From: Poronia punctata
Lineage: Eukaryota > Ascomycota > Sordariomycetes > Xylariales > Xylariaceae
Assembly (NCBI GenBank): GCA_022579005.1
Contig: MU401508.1
Location: 124,001-188,000, forward strand
Reading direction: 5' to 3'
Length of the DNA: 64,000 nt
A program made the translations under genes and the position numbers. Below are positions 14,022 through 27,001 of this stretch, piece after piece; position 1 is the stretch's first letter, and each line of letters opens with the position of its first letter. Under the pieces are notes generated by a model that saw only the letters and a list, made by a program, of their open reading frames with translations, was not told where the DNA came from and searched no databases.

Positions 14022-16673
14022 AACCTTAGCCGTGTACGTGAGCTCATAAGCTACACAGTGCACATAGCTTGAAAATCCTGTTATGCAATAATATTATCAA
14101 ACGCTAGGTAGATACACGCAGATCTCTCTCTATTTTGCACGTCAATCTTGGTGAAATCTTCCAACCAAGTCCTTCTGCCGATCGATCAACGTTGACCCTT
14201 TTATTTTATTCATCGCCGACACCCTTAACCTACTTGTACGTGTAGATAATTCTTCTAGAATTGGTGTGACATCCATGTCACTATTTTTAGTCGGGAATAA
14301 CCTTAAAAGTTTAGCGAGATAGAAAGGTGTAAATTATCTACTGGCTATCTGGTTTCGGACATGTCCCTGACTAGAATACCGAAAAGATACGAATTTTTAC
14401 CCTCACTACACGCTATTTCCTCGGTAACAACTACTTACCTAGTACTAATCTCAACAGTTTGTCGGGGCCACGCACTCTGCACAACACACGACGGTACAAC
14501 CGAGGACGCCAGCTTTTCCTCGGTAAGCTTCAACAAACCCCGAGATAACTCACGCCGAGACGGCCAGAGCAAAGCCCTTTCCGGCCGTCGCCCAGCATGA
14601 CTGACACTTCAGGCCGGTCGCCAGCCAAGCGGTGAGGAAGCTAAATATCGAGACTGAGAATTACACGTGTGAAATAAGGAAATCAGTGTCATTGAACGGA
14701 TGCCGAGCGAGCCTTATTTTATGGGCTCGACTAGACTAGGCTCACTTGACAACGTGGGCTCCCCTGTTGTGCTACCCTTGAACGATTCTAGCGCGAATGG
14801 CGTCTTTTAGCGCTTATGATTTGCAGTAGGTATTTCGATGTTCAACTAGGTTAGTTCTTCTGGAGCTAGGGCTTGTCATGATCCACAGAGCTATGAAGCT
14901 CGAAAACTTCGTTTCAACAACCTAGTGACTTCAATATCCCCAGATCGAACAAATGACAAGATTTGGCTAAGGAAGGGGTTTATTAAAAGGTTGATTCCAT
15001 TTGGCAGGTGTCTATAACTCAGCTACATCCTTATTTGCGGCACTAGACGAAGATCATGAATGATCGATGCCGCGATGTAACGATATGATGATGTAATCAT
15101 ATTGTAGTACGTCTAGCATGGACGGCTGAAAAGGGTCCAGGCGAGTCCGACTACCTAAGTATCTAGACCACTGCCCAAGGGTTCTCCCGGGTTCTCCTAT
15201 CCCCTCGTTTAATTAAAAGGTACCGCGATGAAACGACACAGCCTCGTGCTTGAATAACGTCTTGTCATGGTTTCCCAAGACTCGACCCCTTTCGAAGTAG
15301 GTATCTACAAGAATGTATACATTTACTACCATTATCGAGCCCCTACTATTATCTAGGGCGTACATTAGCATTTGACCAAATACTCAAAACTAACTTACCT
15401 ACTTGATGATGCAAGGCCCACTGGGTAAGGCCTATGCAGCAGTTGGTTTCCTCACAAATAGATGAATCATGTACATTGTTTGCATACCCAGATATCTACA
15501 CACTACTCTTACGCTACGCAAATGCATGATAACGGTAATGCTGTACTCGTAGGTTAAGGGAGTAAGTATTCGGATCCCCTTACAGGTTCGCGTTACACAC
15601 ATCCCTCAAAACCAGCTAAAGACAGTGACTTGATACTACTAATTCATATACCGGCCGAGAGGCACATGGCCCAACAGATACGCAGGACAACATCCTGAGA
15701 CGATGTAGACGTTATCCTAGCACTGAAAACGGTACGCGAATCATCGACCTTGACCTTCAAAGATCTGGGACAAGATGCATCATCTTTACATCCCACAGAC
15801 CATACACCGATGCTGCTAATTGGCTCATGCTTATAACCTTATTTTTTTCATCGGCATGTTTTATCTGCCATGAACGGAGATTAGACTACAATAAAGCTTG
15901 CTATACTCTTTTCAAGATCGAATGAGGATGAGGGCAACCATGTCTCTGCCCACGTTGTCTTCCTTGCCGTCGCCCCCGATATTTTCAATCCCACGCCCGC
16001 TAATCTTAACTTCTCCCACTCACGCTTCTGGCCTTATGTGAGATATGTGCGACTGGATAAGGTGACAGAAGGAGTATTGGCCGTATACGAGTAGGGGCTG
16101 ACACGCCCTGTTGAAATAGGCGCATGCGAGTCCGAAACGGCGCGTAGTCAATAAATATGTCAGAAATACCTACTAACAATAAGGTTGCTAAAGCCTACAT
16201 GTAGCTATGAGTCCTGTCGTGAAGGATTCTTCGCGCCCTGGACACGCTCCGCGTCGTTGGCAGCGATACTAGTAATATGACATGTATTCCTTCCACTTGG
16301 TGGTAGGTATTGGGAGAGCATTCGCTCAACACACCCCTTTTGAAGCTCGGGGTTTGTACCTACTTACTACGACCGTATTTCGCAGCCGCCGGATGTATCA
16401 ACATTCCAAGTAAGCGGGACTGTCTAGCAGATGCAATAGCATTTTAGCCCAACCTAGGCGCTTTAGAGGGGACATGTATATGCTCATAAACGCTGTGTAG
16501 ATTAGATTACACCGAGAATTGGCTCTCTATTCAAAGTCTAGAGACACAACCATTGCGGGGTGCTTTCTTATCCATATGCCAAGTCAGGACTCTAGGCCAT
16601 TAGGTAGGCTTGGCTTATCTAACACTACATCGTGTCAAACGGTCATGTGAAAAAAGAGGACGCTTCAAAAAGC

Positions 16674-16699
16674 ATAACCCGTCGAGCACGGCGGGTTAT
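16674..16699. repeat. Perfect 8-bp inverted repeat
   Basis: ATAACCCG and CGGGTTAT are separated by 10 bases and could form a small hairpin. No gene lies near enough to assign a terminator role. Confidence 0.55.
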
Positions 16700-17199
16700 T
16701 AGGAGCCTAGGTAAGTAAGTAATGAATGTCCAATAGGCAATCTTTGGGCGTAACATGGCAGTCCCCAGTCTTTAATAACAGAGTTGCAGAAAGTGGCGTG
16801 AAGCAAACGAAGGGAGGTTTACGGCCGCGGAAGCCCACACAAAGCCGGAATAATCCGCTGTTGCTTGCAGATGATAGTGCTAGCAGTGCTACCTAGCGAC
16901 GCGGGTTGCAGGTGAGCTGTCGTTTGTTACCTGCCACATGGGGCTGTGGGCTGCAAGAACCGCCCGCGTTTCCTGCGACTCTCGCAAAGATAACAAGCCA
17001 TGAGTGAGGGCCGGCCCAGTAATAGCCAGGGGTGGTAACACGTTTGACTACGTGACCATGCCCATACGCTATACGTGTATCTATCCAGGAGACTGGGGTA
17101 ATAATTCATGTGTCACACACAACTAGAACTCGATAGCCTTTCAACACTGCGAGGAGGGGAAACAAGTTGGAAATATAAAGGGAAATAAATAAATTAAAA

Positions 17200-17900
17200 A
17201 CAGAACTAGCCTGGTTCGAGTGCAGCTTGTTGTATCCTGTGTGGTAACTTTGGTGGTAACTTTGATAACCCCGACATCATACTATTGTTTAAGCTTAATC
17301 GCCGACAAGGTTAATCCAAGCTGTTTAAGGCATCTAAGGCTAGGGGTAACAAACATGCCTTACTTATCTCCTATAAAATCTAATAAGTACAGGCGGTTTG
17401 AATTAGACCAATACTCACTTATCTGCTTGAAGTGGTTTGTGACGACATCGCGTACGCATTCATATCTTTCTACCATCTAGAATACCTAGGTAGTGGTCTC
17501 GCAGTAGGCTATCAAAGCTTAAGTAAGTAAGTAGGTACAGAGAGATGGCAGGCGTGCCGTTAACCCCATGTGGGGGGAGCTTTCGGGAGACAGCTTAACC
17601 TCCTGCTAAACCCACTGGACTACCAGCCTAATGTTCGGAAACAGTATCTCTGGCGAAGCTTCTTTTGGGGGTTCTTGCCCAGTCTAACCTTAAACTATTG
17701 CACCTTGCTATCTAAGCCTAAACCTGACCTGGCAGTAGTAGCTCTTGAGGCTATCCAGAATTCGGTGTAGTTTCGCTTACAGGAAATTAACCATCCTGAA
17801 ACGGTAACAACTCGCCCTCTGGAGGCGCTGGGGAGGGGGAGCGGGACAGGGCACTAACCAGCGGGACTAGTTGGCGTTAAGCTAACCTGATCAGCGCTAG
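17200..17900. mobile_element. Possible degraded repeat remnant
   Basis: This stretch is rich in TAA, TTA and CTAA words compared with neighbouring DNA. It has open frames of 86 and 66 codons on the plus strand (17220-17480 and 17570-17770) broken by stops. That texture would fit an old element mutated by repeat-induced point mutation. No reverse transcriptase, integrase or transposase motif and no terminal repeat is visible, so this is a weak guess. Confidence 0.15.
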
Positions 17901-19532
17901 AGCCTGTAACCTAGTTTTCGAAAGAACCTTTCGTTGGACGTTGCATGTTTCTCAGATTCCGCACTCTGTTTCGTCGCCTTCTTGGAGTCACATACGAGTA
18001 CACCACTCTCTGATCATTGCAAGATGTGGGCGGAAGGCGCAACACGCAACATGCAACACCATCGTTGCGCCTTCCTCATCTTCACGTTACCAGATGTCGT
18101 TCCACTCTCCCAACGTTCTCTCACTGTCAGTGGCACTTGATCCAACTGCCCCCTTCATTTAATGGGATGGTGAAGATGTCTAGTCCGCTCAAGTAGGTTG
18201 TCCACCTACCTTAGTCCTATTTCCACATCCATGACATGTCTCTACAAGTCACACCAGGCAGCTGGGCTTTAAGGAGGGCACGATCTGTCGTATACCACGA
18301 TTTCCTAAACCATGGTTCAACCGCATCGCTAGAACCGGATTCTCGTTTATTGCTTTCGTACCTCTCTGTATCCTGATCTCCAGGTGGTATGCTTATAATC
18401 GCCGCGATGATGATATACCGGTACCGTCATAATATAGTAGTGCCGAGCTGGCAACGATAGCCACGGCCACTGTATCTCTGCTCTAGTGCCCTGCCAACCC
18501 CTTCAACACGTGAAGGAGGGACCCTGGACCGGGGTCCGCTGTGCTATTCACAAACTGGCAGGTCTCCTTAGTGTACAGACAGATCTGTGGGATCAAAGCG
18601 CATAGAGATCAGAGCCCTTGGACTTTCCTTGGTGCTCCAGCATCTGGCAGCCGAGACAGAGAATATCTGCACAGTCTGAACCTAGGCGTCGGTGTCGGCC
18701 GCCTGTTTGTATCATCAGCATTGTACGCTGACAACCGCGACCAAGGAGCAAATCCTAGCCGTGATACCTACTGGACACATCTTTGCGCACTTGGTGTTGC
18801 TCACCTATTCAAGTAGAAGTTACGGGTTGTTGCTAGAACCCGCGTCGCCATCGACTGAGAAGCCCACGTTGATACGGAATACGTCCCTATTCCGCTACCT
18901 AGCACAAGTAACGCAATTTGGCGGAGCAAAGATGGGGCTCATGTCTTCAGGTCCTTAGCAGAGAGGCAGGGTCATATGCAGAAGGGCCCATTTTGCCCAA
19001 GATGACCCTGTTCTGACCTGGACTCCCCTCTTCCCTAGAACCTTGCGAAGACTCGACTTCGAGCATGGATACGGGTGGGAGTCTGTCGTATCTTACCGTC
19101 CACACTACGCCTCATCAGACTTCGACCCTGGGAGGGGACCCAGCTACGCATCGGAGTCCAAGTAGTTCCATGCATTCATAATGCTTGGCAGTCAATGATA
19201 GCGCCCTGTTTTAACCTCACACCCTCCCAGAACGATCCCCACTTTGGCTGCTGCAGGAACTGCAGTCGCGCTTCTATACTTTGTTACATCCATCCTGTGC
19301 CGCCATGCCAGGGTAGTACCTGTCGACATGTATTCTTACTACTCCTTGTTGGTCCCTGTAAGTACGAGAAGAGCTACCAGAGATCATAAAGTCCTGACCA
19401 TTCCCGCCCTCTCAAACATTTGCAATTTTCAAGAGTTTGCTCAATCGACCGACTTCATACCCCTTTAAGTCTCTAACAACTGTCAAGTCGAAAAGCAGTG
19501 ACATATCTATCGTCTTCTCGCCCATCACTCGT

Positions 19533-19634
19533 ATGAGCAATGGCAACTGCCACTCCAACCCCCAGCGCCACATCCGCGGCCAAGAGACCAGAGCGTCTCC
19601 GGGATACGTTATATGCGGACATGATGAAGCCTGA
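19533..19634 (+). promoter_or_regulatory. uORF overlapping the bZIP start codon
   Basis: An ATG 7 nt before the bZIP ATG opens a 33-codon frame in the +1 register that runs about 95 nt into the bZIP coding sequence before stopping. Its context is weak (C at -3) while the bZIP ATG has G at -3 and G at +4, so leaky scanning would be needed and seems feasible. Fungal bZIP genes of the GCN4/cpc-1 type are classically controlled by uORFs. Here the arrangement is seen, the regulation is inferred. Confidence 0.35.
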
Positions 19635-20746
19635 CGAGGATCTCAGCAAGATGGCGGACCCCGCAGAGCGCAGAAGGATTCAGAACCGCCTTGCTCAGCG
19701 GGCCTACAGTATGTCATTGCCCAGATACCCATCAGAACAGCCGGCTACACGTATACATGTGTATATGTACGAGTGTAGATATACGGATGTCTACAGCCAC
19801 ATGTCAAGACGGTCAGGCCTCGTCACTAACTCGCGGAACAGGGCGCAAGATGCGGGAGCAAAAGAACGAGGTTGAGAAACTGAGGGACCAGATCAAGAAG
19901 CTCCAGGAGACACCGGATTCTAGCAATACCAGCAGGCAGAGCACACCATGCACGCCCCCAGATAGCAGCTCCTCTGCTATGCCCACGTCTTCCCTCTCAC
20001 CACCCAACTTCGAGATGATAAACACCCCGACGTCAGAGCACCAATGGGTGGCTGGTTATTTCCATGAGTGGCCTGCTGCGCCGACGCAAGAGGGCTTCAT
20101 GTCGGGCTTGATATCTCCCACGGAAATCGAGACAACGCCTCCTTACGATGAACAGCTTCCTGCGGATTATCCAATGATAAAGTCGGAACATCTCAAATCA
20201 AGGCGCACATCGTCTCATTCGAAGGGCTCGCGCCCCAATCTTCCTCGCAGCATCGGCAGCCCGACACAGGCACCGCAAAGCCCTCATTCTCCATGGATGA
20301 CTCCGCATGGGTCCCAGATCGATGTCCATGTCCAGCCGGGAGTCATGATGGTAGCCCCTGAACATCATATAAGTGTCTACTCCTCTCACTTCGACCTTCA
20401 CCCACACCCCGAGGAGTATCAGTATCCTTCGCCTCCGAACATGGACGACGCCTCGGCCTGGCAGATGGGCGAGCTTGTGAGGACCCAGTCAGACCCTAAC
20501 CTGAGTGCAAGCAACACCAGCCCCGGCAGGGCACCACGATCACTGCCAGATGCCAATGCCCCAATATTACATCTTGCAGTTGCCGGTGGCCACATCGATA
20601 CGCTTCGGATCATCCTCAAGCAGTGCAACGTTTCGGTGAACGTTCGGGACAGCGCTGGCTATACTCCTCTTCAGCGTGCCATCATCAACGGCCATACCGA
20701 TATTGTCGAACTGCTCCTGAAACACGGCGCAGACACGGACAGCTGA
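19540..20746 (+). CDS. bZIP transcription factor with C-terminal ankyrin repeats
   Basis: Likely nuclear regulator. Exons 19540-19708 and 19842-20746 are separated by a 133-nt GTATGT...CAG intron; splicing restores the basic region exactly, giving NRLAQRAYRRKMREQ, and a 357-residue protein. Basic region is at about 42-64; a short zipper follows (about 65-85) with only two or three heptads before a Ser/Pro/Thr-rich middle. The end (about 285-357) holds about two ankyrin repeats, with APILHLAVAGGH and GYTPLQRAIINGHTDIVELL. The RxQNRLAQRAYR signature is that of fungal AP-1-like bZIP proteins, and bZIP-ankyrin combinations are known in filamentous ascomycetes. Retaining the intron would leave the frame open to 19875 and give a 111-residue protein without zipper or ankyrins. 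Target genes cannot be told from sequence. Confidence 0.9.
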
Positions 20747-21913
20747 ACGAGAGATGCACTGTTACGTTTTGCTTGTTTCTTGTTTTCCTAGCGCAACACG
20801 TGCACATGCATCGATGACTGGCCTGGTGTTAGGTACATGCATATTGGGGAGTTTCTTATGGTTTTGGGTGTCATTTTATTATCTATTATTACGTCTCTAT
20901 TTCTTGGATTGGATCTGGAGAATTTGGATTTGGCTTGGGGTTTTGGTGGATTTGCTCTTTTTGGTTTGTACGGTTCTCTGGAGAGACGGCTGGGTCTGGG
21001 ATAGGGGAGCACCGGGGTTGTGGCGTGAATTGACTTCTGGATACCCCGTTCTACGAATACTGCTCACTCGAGTCCCTCCTATCATGTTCCGCACTAAAAA
21101 GGCTATAGACAAGGCTGGTCGTATGCTGAAGGGCAGTTGCATCTACTGGTGATTACGTTTGAGGAGGGTACATAGTCAGGAAAGGGGGGCGGTTTCTAAG
21201 GTGGCTAGAGAGACGAAATGATATTCGGAAACAAAACTTGTTCTACACAATAGGTACATATCCTACCTTAATGCATAATGATGCGCATGTCATTACTACT
21301 TTACTCGATTTTTCCAGACGTCAGGTCTGTGCCGTGCATCTGGTTTTTGTCATCTTCATGCTCTATACTGTTACCATCCGCTCCATAACATGAAGAGGCC
21401 CTTGTGACTTAGAAGGCGGATTATAGGGTTGATGCAACACCAAAGACATTGAGACAGACCAGGGACCACTATACAAAGTTACAAACATAAAACTCTACCG
21501 ATCGGGGTCCAGCGGTCTCCGCCTCGGACTTTTGTTATTTGGTTACTTACCCTGTCACAGAATGCTGATGTCTAGCCGCCATACCTTGTGGCGGTCATAT
21601 CATTCATTTGTATCTACCTGTCGTTTTGGGTCGGCCGCTAAGACATGTAAAGATAGGTAGGTAGGATACTTCGGTAACATGGATGATTACAGCCGTCCTT
21701 GTCGCGTCCAAACCTTCAGACGAATCAACAGGGGTAGCGGAATATAAAACTTTACTGCCACTCATTCTAAAGCGTTGGGGTCACAAACAAAAGGTGCAGT
21801 GACATCAACAACCTTGGACCCCCTCTCCCCTTTCCCGTTACTCAATATATTGATTAACCTGTGTCCTAGTTCAGGAGTGTGGCCCATATTACCTGACCTA
21901 CTCGAGGCCCTCC

Positions 21914-21948
21914 TCTATCTATCTATCTTGTATCTATCTATCTATCTA
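21914..21948. repeat. CTAT microsatellite
   Basis: Two runs of CTAT/ATCT tetranucleotides with one interruption (TTGT). Confidence 0.9.
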
Positions 21949-23049
21949 GTTTGTAACCACCCGGTCACAAGCAAGAAAAAAGGTCATGTATGTCGGATTT
22001 CCCTTGGAGGAGAAGTGGGGGAGGGGAGGGGAGGGGGTGGGTTGGTAATACCTACACCTACAGTTGCTGAGAGGGTTCAAGTCATAGGTAGTAGGGGTAT
22101 GGCTGGGCCCCGAAACCCCACTGAACAAGCTCTCGATTTGCCAAGAAAAGCTATATATTACCTAGGTTAGGTTACCTACGTCTAATCCTTACACCGTGGC
22201 GCCCCCTAGAGCGTGGTGTTACTAAGGTAGTGTTTGTTTTTTATAGGTACGTTTAGGTTACGAGATTGAAAAGACGATTTAGAGGATGCAAGAAGGTAGT
22301 ACGGAATTCCGTCTTGGTTTTGATGGAGGCGTCTACGTAGATGGCTAAACTCCATGTTAGCGATGGCAAGTCGGAATGTGTGTAGCAGGTAGGTAACGTG
22401 GGCAAGTATGCTGTAACCAACCTACCTAGGTTAGATACTGAACATGAAGCGACGCACAAACGTTAGATGTATGGATGTATGCATACTATCTGTGTGTAGA
22501 TCTAACATAGATAGATGGTGGGGGAGATGGTAGAAGTTGGAGAGGTCACAGGAATTACGCCATGATTCCGCCCCGGAACCAAAAAATAGACTTGTGGACT
22601 GGTAATGTAGGCACTTAACAGCGTAAATAGACAACGGCGTAATCCGCTGTCACTTACAAAGTAGTGTAAGATGGGGTCACATCAGGTTACGCTGCAGACT
22701 AACCTAGGCCTATTCCTGCGTAGATGGCCGTAAACCAGATTCCCGTTATAACCTCTATACGCAACCTACGTATAGGCTACTGCGGGTAATACAATAAGGT
22801 TGCCGAGAGGACACATCAGGTTTCTGCATCCCTGTACATATTTCCACGCACTTGTAGAACTAGCGCTAATCTCTGCTATTAGGTACATCTCTGTTAGAAC
22901 TTTTGTAACCCATCAACCCCATCTTTCTTGCAACCCCACACCCCTCGGTTTCTTACGAGTACCTAGTTTGTTACCCCCCCTTTCCCTCTCCCACTTGACC
23001 GTTTCTGGTTCAGCGCCAGTCCACCAAGCCCTAGCTATTAGATCGCGGG

Positions 23050-23084
23050 CTGAAGGATTCGATTCGGCTGGCGAATCCCTTCAG
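23050..23084. repeat. 12-bp inverted repeat with one bulge
   Basis: CTGAAGGATTCG pairs with CGAATCCCTTCAG, leaving one bulged base and a 10-nt loop. It could fold as a stable hairpin in DNA or RNA. It lies far from any supported gene. Confidence 0.65.
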
Positions 23085-26000
23085 TAGCGTCCTCACTAAA
23101 CCAAGCTCATTAGCGGGCAAGGGATGTCCTTGAAGGACGGTATTTGGAATTGACGCGACATTTGGGAGTACCCGCACAGAAAACGTGGTGTAAGATCCCC
23201 TTAGTGTAGGAGCGCGCGCGTGCGTGCGACACAGACACTCACACACTCTCTCTAGGTAATCTGTATGGTTGGTTACTTGTCAGTTTTGTACATGTCTGGT
23301 TGTGTCACTTGTGTGTGTGGCCTTGTACGTATACAGATCAGGCAAGGCGGGAACGCCCTGACGATCACGCATTCTAGAGCTTTTCCTTTCCTTTTCTTTT
23401 GCTAATCTATGGTACGTGCTTGTTGGTTTTTCTTTAATTTTCAATTTTTTGCTTTTTCCTGATATTCTATTTTTGAAAGACAAGAGGTTTGCGATGTCCA
23501 CAACTTAATCATGTTTCTTTCTTAAAAGAATTAGGGAGATGGCATATTATGTGTCTGTATCCTGCACCTGCGTCTGTATCTGTATCTGCGCCCGCGTTAC
23601 CGCAATACTACAGAGATTTAGGTTCGCCGGCCCATATTTCCCAACTTTCTCCAAACTGGCGCGGCCGCTCGCGGGCGTAACTACGAGTATCTGCCTTTTT
23701 AATACCAATACCTACACAGTAGGGTAGTACCTTTTGTGTCGCCGTCACAAATCCACAGCCATTTAAGAAACGAAGACGATTAATTCCGTGGCCGAACCCC
23801 GTAACATCGCTGTAGGAGGTATGTATCTTTTGGTAGGTACTTTAATCGGTCTGCCTTGTGCCGACGAGGACGTTACGAGAAATGAATGTGGCAGGCGTAG
23901 CACCTATACGGCGCTTCCTTCCCCAGATCCTAGAAGAGCTTGCTGCACTTTTTGATTTGTAACCAAGCAGGCTAACACGGACCAGACACACACATACATC
24001 CATACATACAACCTACATAGGCAATATTCTCGTACAGGTAAATGGATACAGGCAATATGCTGGAGGTGCGTTTTTCGACGTTGTTAGCGGGTCACTCCCA
24101 GCCAACTGTCGCAACCGGTTACGCACCTGGTCTGGGCCATAGACGGCCATTGGACCGTTTGGACCGACAGCTTTCTTGCAAGTTGCAACGGCAGTCCCCT
24201 CGTAACAAACAACCTATTGGGCGCGTAACCCTGGTCACTTTTTTCCCATTGATCCATCCCCGGACGTTTCCACCCCCAGCTGCCTATCCTGGCCAGCTTC
24301 GGTACAACTCGCATTGGGGAATCGCCCACCCTCCTCTTTGCCTGTCACTCTGAGTGTGTCTAACCTGACATAGGCACGTAGGTTAAGTTACTGCTGTAAC
24401 TCGCCTTATATATCCGTGCCGGAAACAAGATGCAAACCAACGGCACCATTTTCCAGGTACACAACGCATATAACTCGAAGGCTATGAAAGTTATGGTGCA
24501 TAAATACATACATACCTTTGGATAACATCTGCTTACATAACCTACTCATCTATCTATCTACCTCGAGTACCTACGCACCTACCTACATCGTCATAGGCTA
24601 TCAACCAGCTCAAGGACAACCTTTACCAATATCCCTCACGCGGAATGGCGTCTTATTACGTCGTCGCGGGGGTGCTCTACGATCTACCAAGTAGCGTCTG
24701 TTCTAATGGACCAGCGTATTATTCGAATTGAAATGAGGCGACCAAGGGAAGATATAGGTGAGTTTATTTTTACATAACAAAAACTGTTTATATATCCTTC
24801 TTTGTAGGTTTCCGTGGTTCGTGGTTCGTCATCGCAGGTGCCGTACCGGTCTAGCTCAAGGTAACTAACAAGTACATAGGTACCCAACATTGATCCCTTG
24901 AGGCTAACCACACTACGTTGCCAGGACTTCACGTATCATCAAAAAGTATTTGGAAGACCATGCGAAAGGGTGCCTGGCTAATAACGTACTGCATCAGACC
25001 TGCGTCAGTACCAGGTTGTCGGCCTGGGTTGGCACAGACAGTATGTAAGCAAGTAAGTACATACCTTAAAGTCAACCATGGCCAGGGTTGCCAGGTCAAG
25101 AAAGTACATTGCATTATGTATGTATGTAGGGCAAGTACATATATAATATGTACGGGGTGAGTATGTATGCGGGTGATTTCTCAAGCGAGATCAGATAGGC
25201 AGCCCAGTCCTTGCCACGTTATTTACTGGGTAGGTTTCCAAGCTTTATTTTTCAGCATCACTTGTAAGTTGTAACCTGGGGATATTCGTTATTCCTTCCG
25301 TCCTTTCCTTTTCTTTCGCCTTTCCCTGCTTTTATACCTTGTCCTTGTCCTTCGTTCCCTCTTTTGATCTTGTCTGGGTGTCTTTTTATAAAAGCTGATT
25401 GAATGCCTTTCCCCCAAATCTCAACAAAAAATATAGACTTAGCGCGAGAGAGAGCGACGATCTTCTCAAGCACTCAACGTCTTTCTTTCTTTCTGTCTAT
25501 CCATCTATCGACCTTGTTTTCCTCTCCGGAGAGAAGCTTCTCGTCCAATGAAATCGACTACTTCGGTTTACACGGCATGCTCTAGGTTAGTAGAGAGAAT
25601 AGCTGTCTCCCTTGCCATACCTCTCTCTACCCATGCCCCTTGCCTCCCCTTCGAGGGAAAAAAAAAACACTTTATTTATTTATTTATTTTTCCTTGCATT
25701 GCAGCGTAGCCTTTTTCATCCGTCGGCTATCTTATCAAACCCTCCTCTTTCATTAGGGTTACATCCCCGGTTCCCTTGTTCCTTGTCCGTTCCCCACCTT
25801 TAGTCTTTTCTCAAATATCCTCTTTTCCGTCCTGTCTTGTCTCGTCTCGTTTTCTTGTTACCCCACGAGTACAGTACAGCACGGGGTTACGTGTAATTCT
25901 AGAACCTAAAATCCGGTGGGGGTTTTTTTCTTCTTGGTTTGTTACCGGAGACGAGATGAGACAAGACAGGAAACAGAGAAGTAGATAATGTACTGTACGT

Positions 26001-26984
26001 TACAGAGAGACGAAGAAGACTATCTAAATACGAAAGAAAAAAAAAGAGGAAAACCCCCCTTTTATTTCACAGTCGCCCTGTCCCTGCGACATGTCCCTTT
26101 TTTACCAGGGTAAAATATACGTTTTCAACACAGCTTTTATATTGGGGTTACAATATATCATAGCAGTTATGTTATAGATAGCGAAACCCCGAACATTTCA
26201 AACTAATTAATATGAGGTGTACATATTACACGGACACACATACCACACCACTTATACATTACATGCGCATGTTACAAGTTTCTCTAGGTAGGTAGGTAAT
26301 CTATTACCTCACCTTCACCAACTCGTGTCGGTTTGGGAAAATATCACAAATACGGAGATAGATAAAGAGAGAGGATGAAGGAGAGAGAGACCATTTGCTC
26401 GGACATCGTATGATGCCTTCCTTGTACTGAAATGAAACATTTTAGGACTTACTTCTATATACCTATATCATTTCATCTCTGCCTAATATATGTTACCTAA
26501 CCTACCATTTATCTTACATCTAGGTCACAACCTTCTAACCTAAGTACATATCTGTGTCTGTTATACCCATCCTACATTCCGGTAACAGGAATTCCGAGTC
26601 TGCCGTATTATTATCCGCCCCGCCCCCCCGGTTTCCTATCTAGTGTAGGGTGACGGCTAGTTTTCGGCATCACAGGGAAAACACACAATGATAGGGGGTC
26701 CTTTTCTCTTTCTGTCTTTTCACCGGGGTTTCTTTCTTTCGTTTTCTATCATCTTCGTAGGATAGCTACGTGCCTAAGGAACAACGACGGCAGTGAAGAT
26801 GGAATCGATATTTTTTCTTTCTTTTATCCCTATTCTTTCCTGTCATGTCCCGTTCCCTGTCTGTAACCTTTCTTCGCTCTTTATCCTTATCAATCTCATC
26901 GCTGTAACCCCCATATCTCCCTCCCACCCCCTCTTTCGCCTCCTACTACTACATTGTCGTGTCCTTGCATAAATGGAAAAGAAT

Positions 26985-27001
26985 AAAAAAAAAAAAAAAA
27001 A
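26985..27001. repeat. Poly-A tract (17 nt)
   Basis: A pure adenine run followed by a short G run. On its own it is not evidence of a retroposed element, because no flanking duplication or source gene is visible. Confidence 0.9.

Larger units (their letters stand above)
9519..19539. other. 10-kb spacer, no supported gene
   Basis: The first few hundred bases are probably FAS1 3' untranslated sequence. The rest holds only short, unrelated open frames without recognisable domains. It contains small tandem and inverted repeats (listed separately), TAGGTA-type words and three copies of ACCTAGGT (10047, 12946, 17484). I saw no tRNA, rRNA or intact transposon. The last 500 bases should include the bZIP gene promoter. 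Confidence 0.5.

Noticed and set aside
17205..17235. tRNA-like GGTTCGA word
   Set aside because: The flanking bases do not pair as a T stem and no cloverleaf forms.
20754..21152. 132-codon hydrophobic frame after the bZIP gene
   Set aside because: Its Trp/Leu/Phe richness follows from T/G-rich 3' untranslated sequence; no family resemblance.
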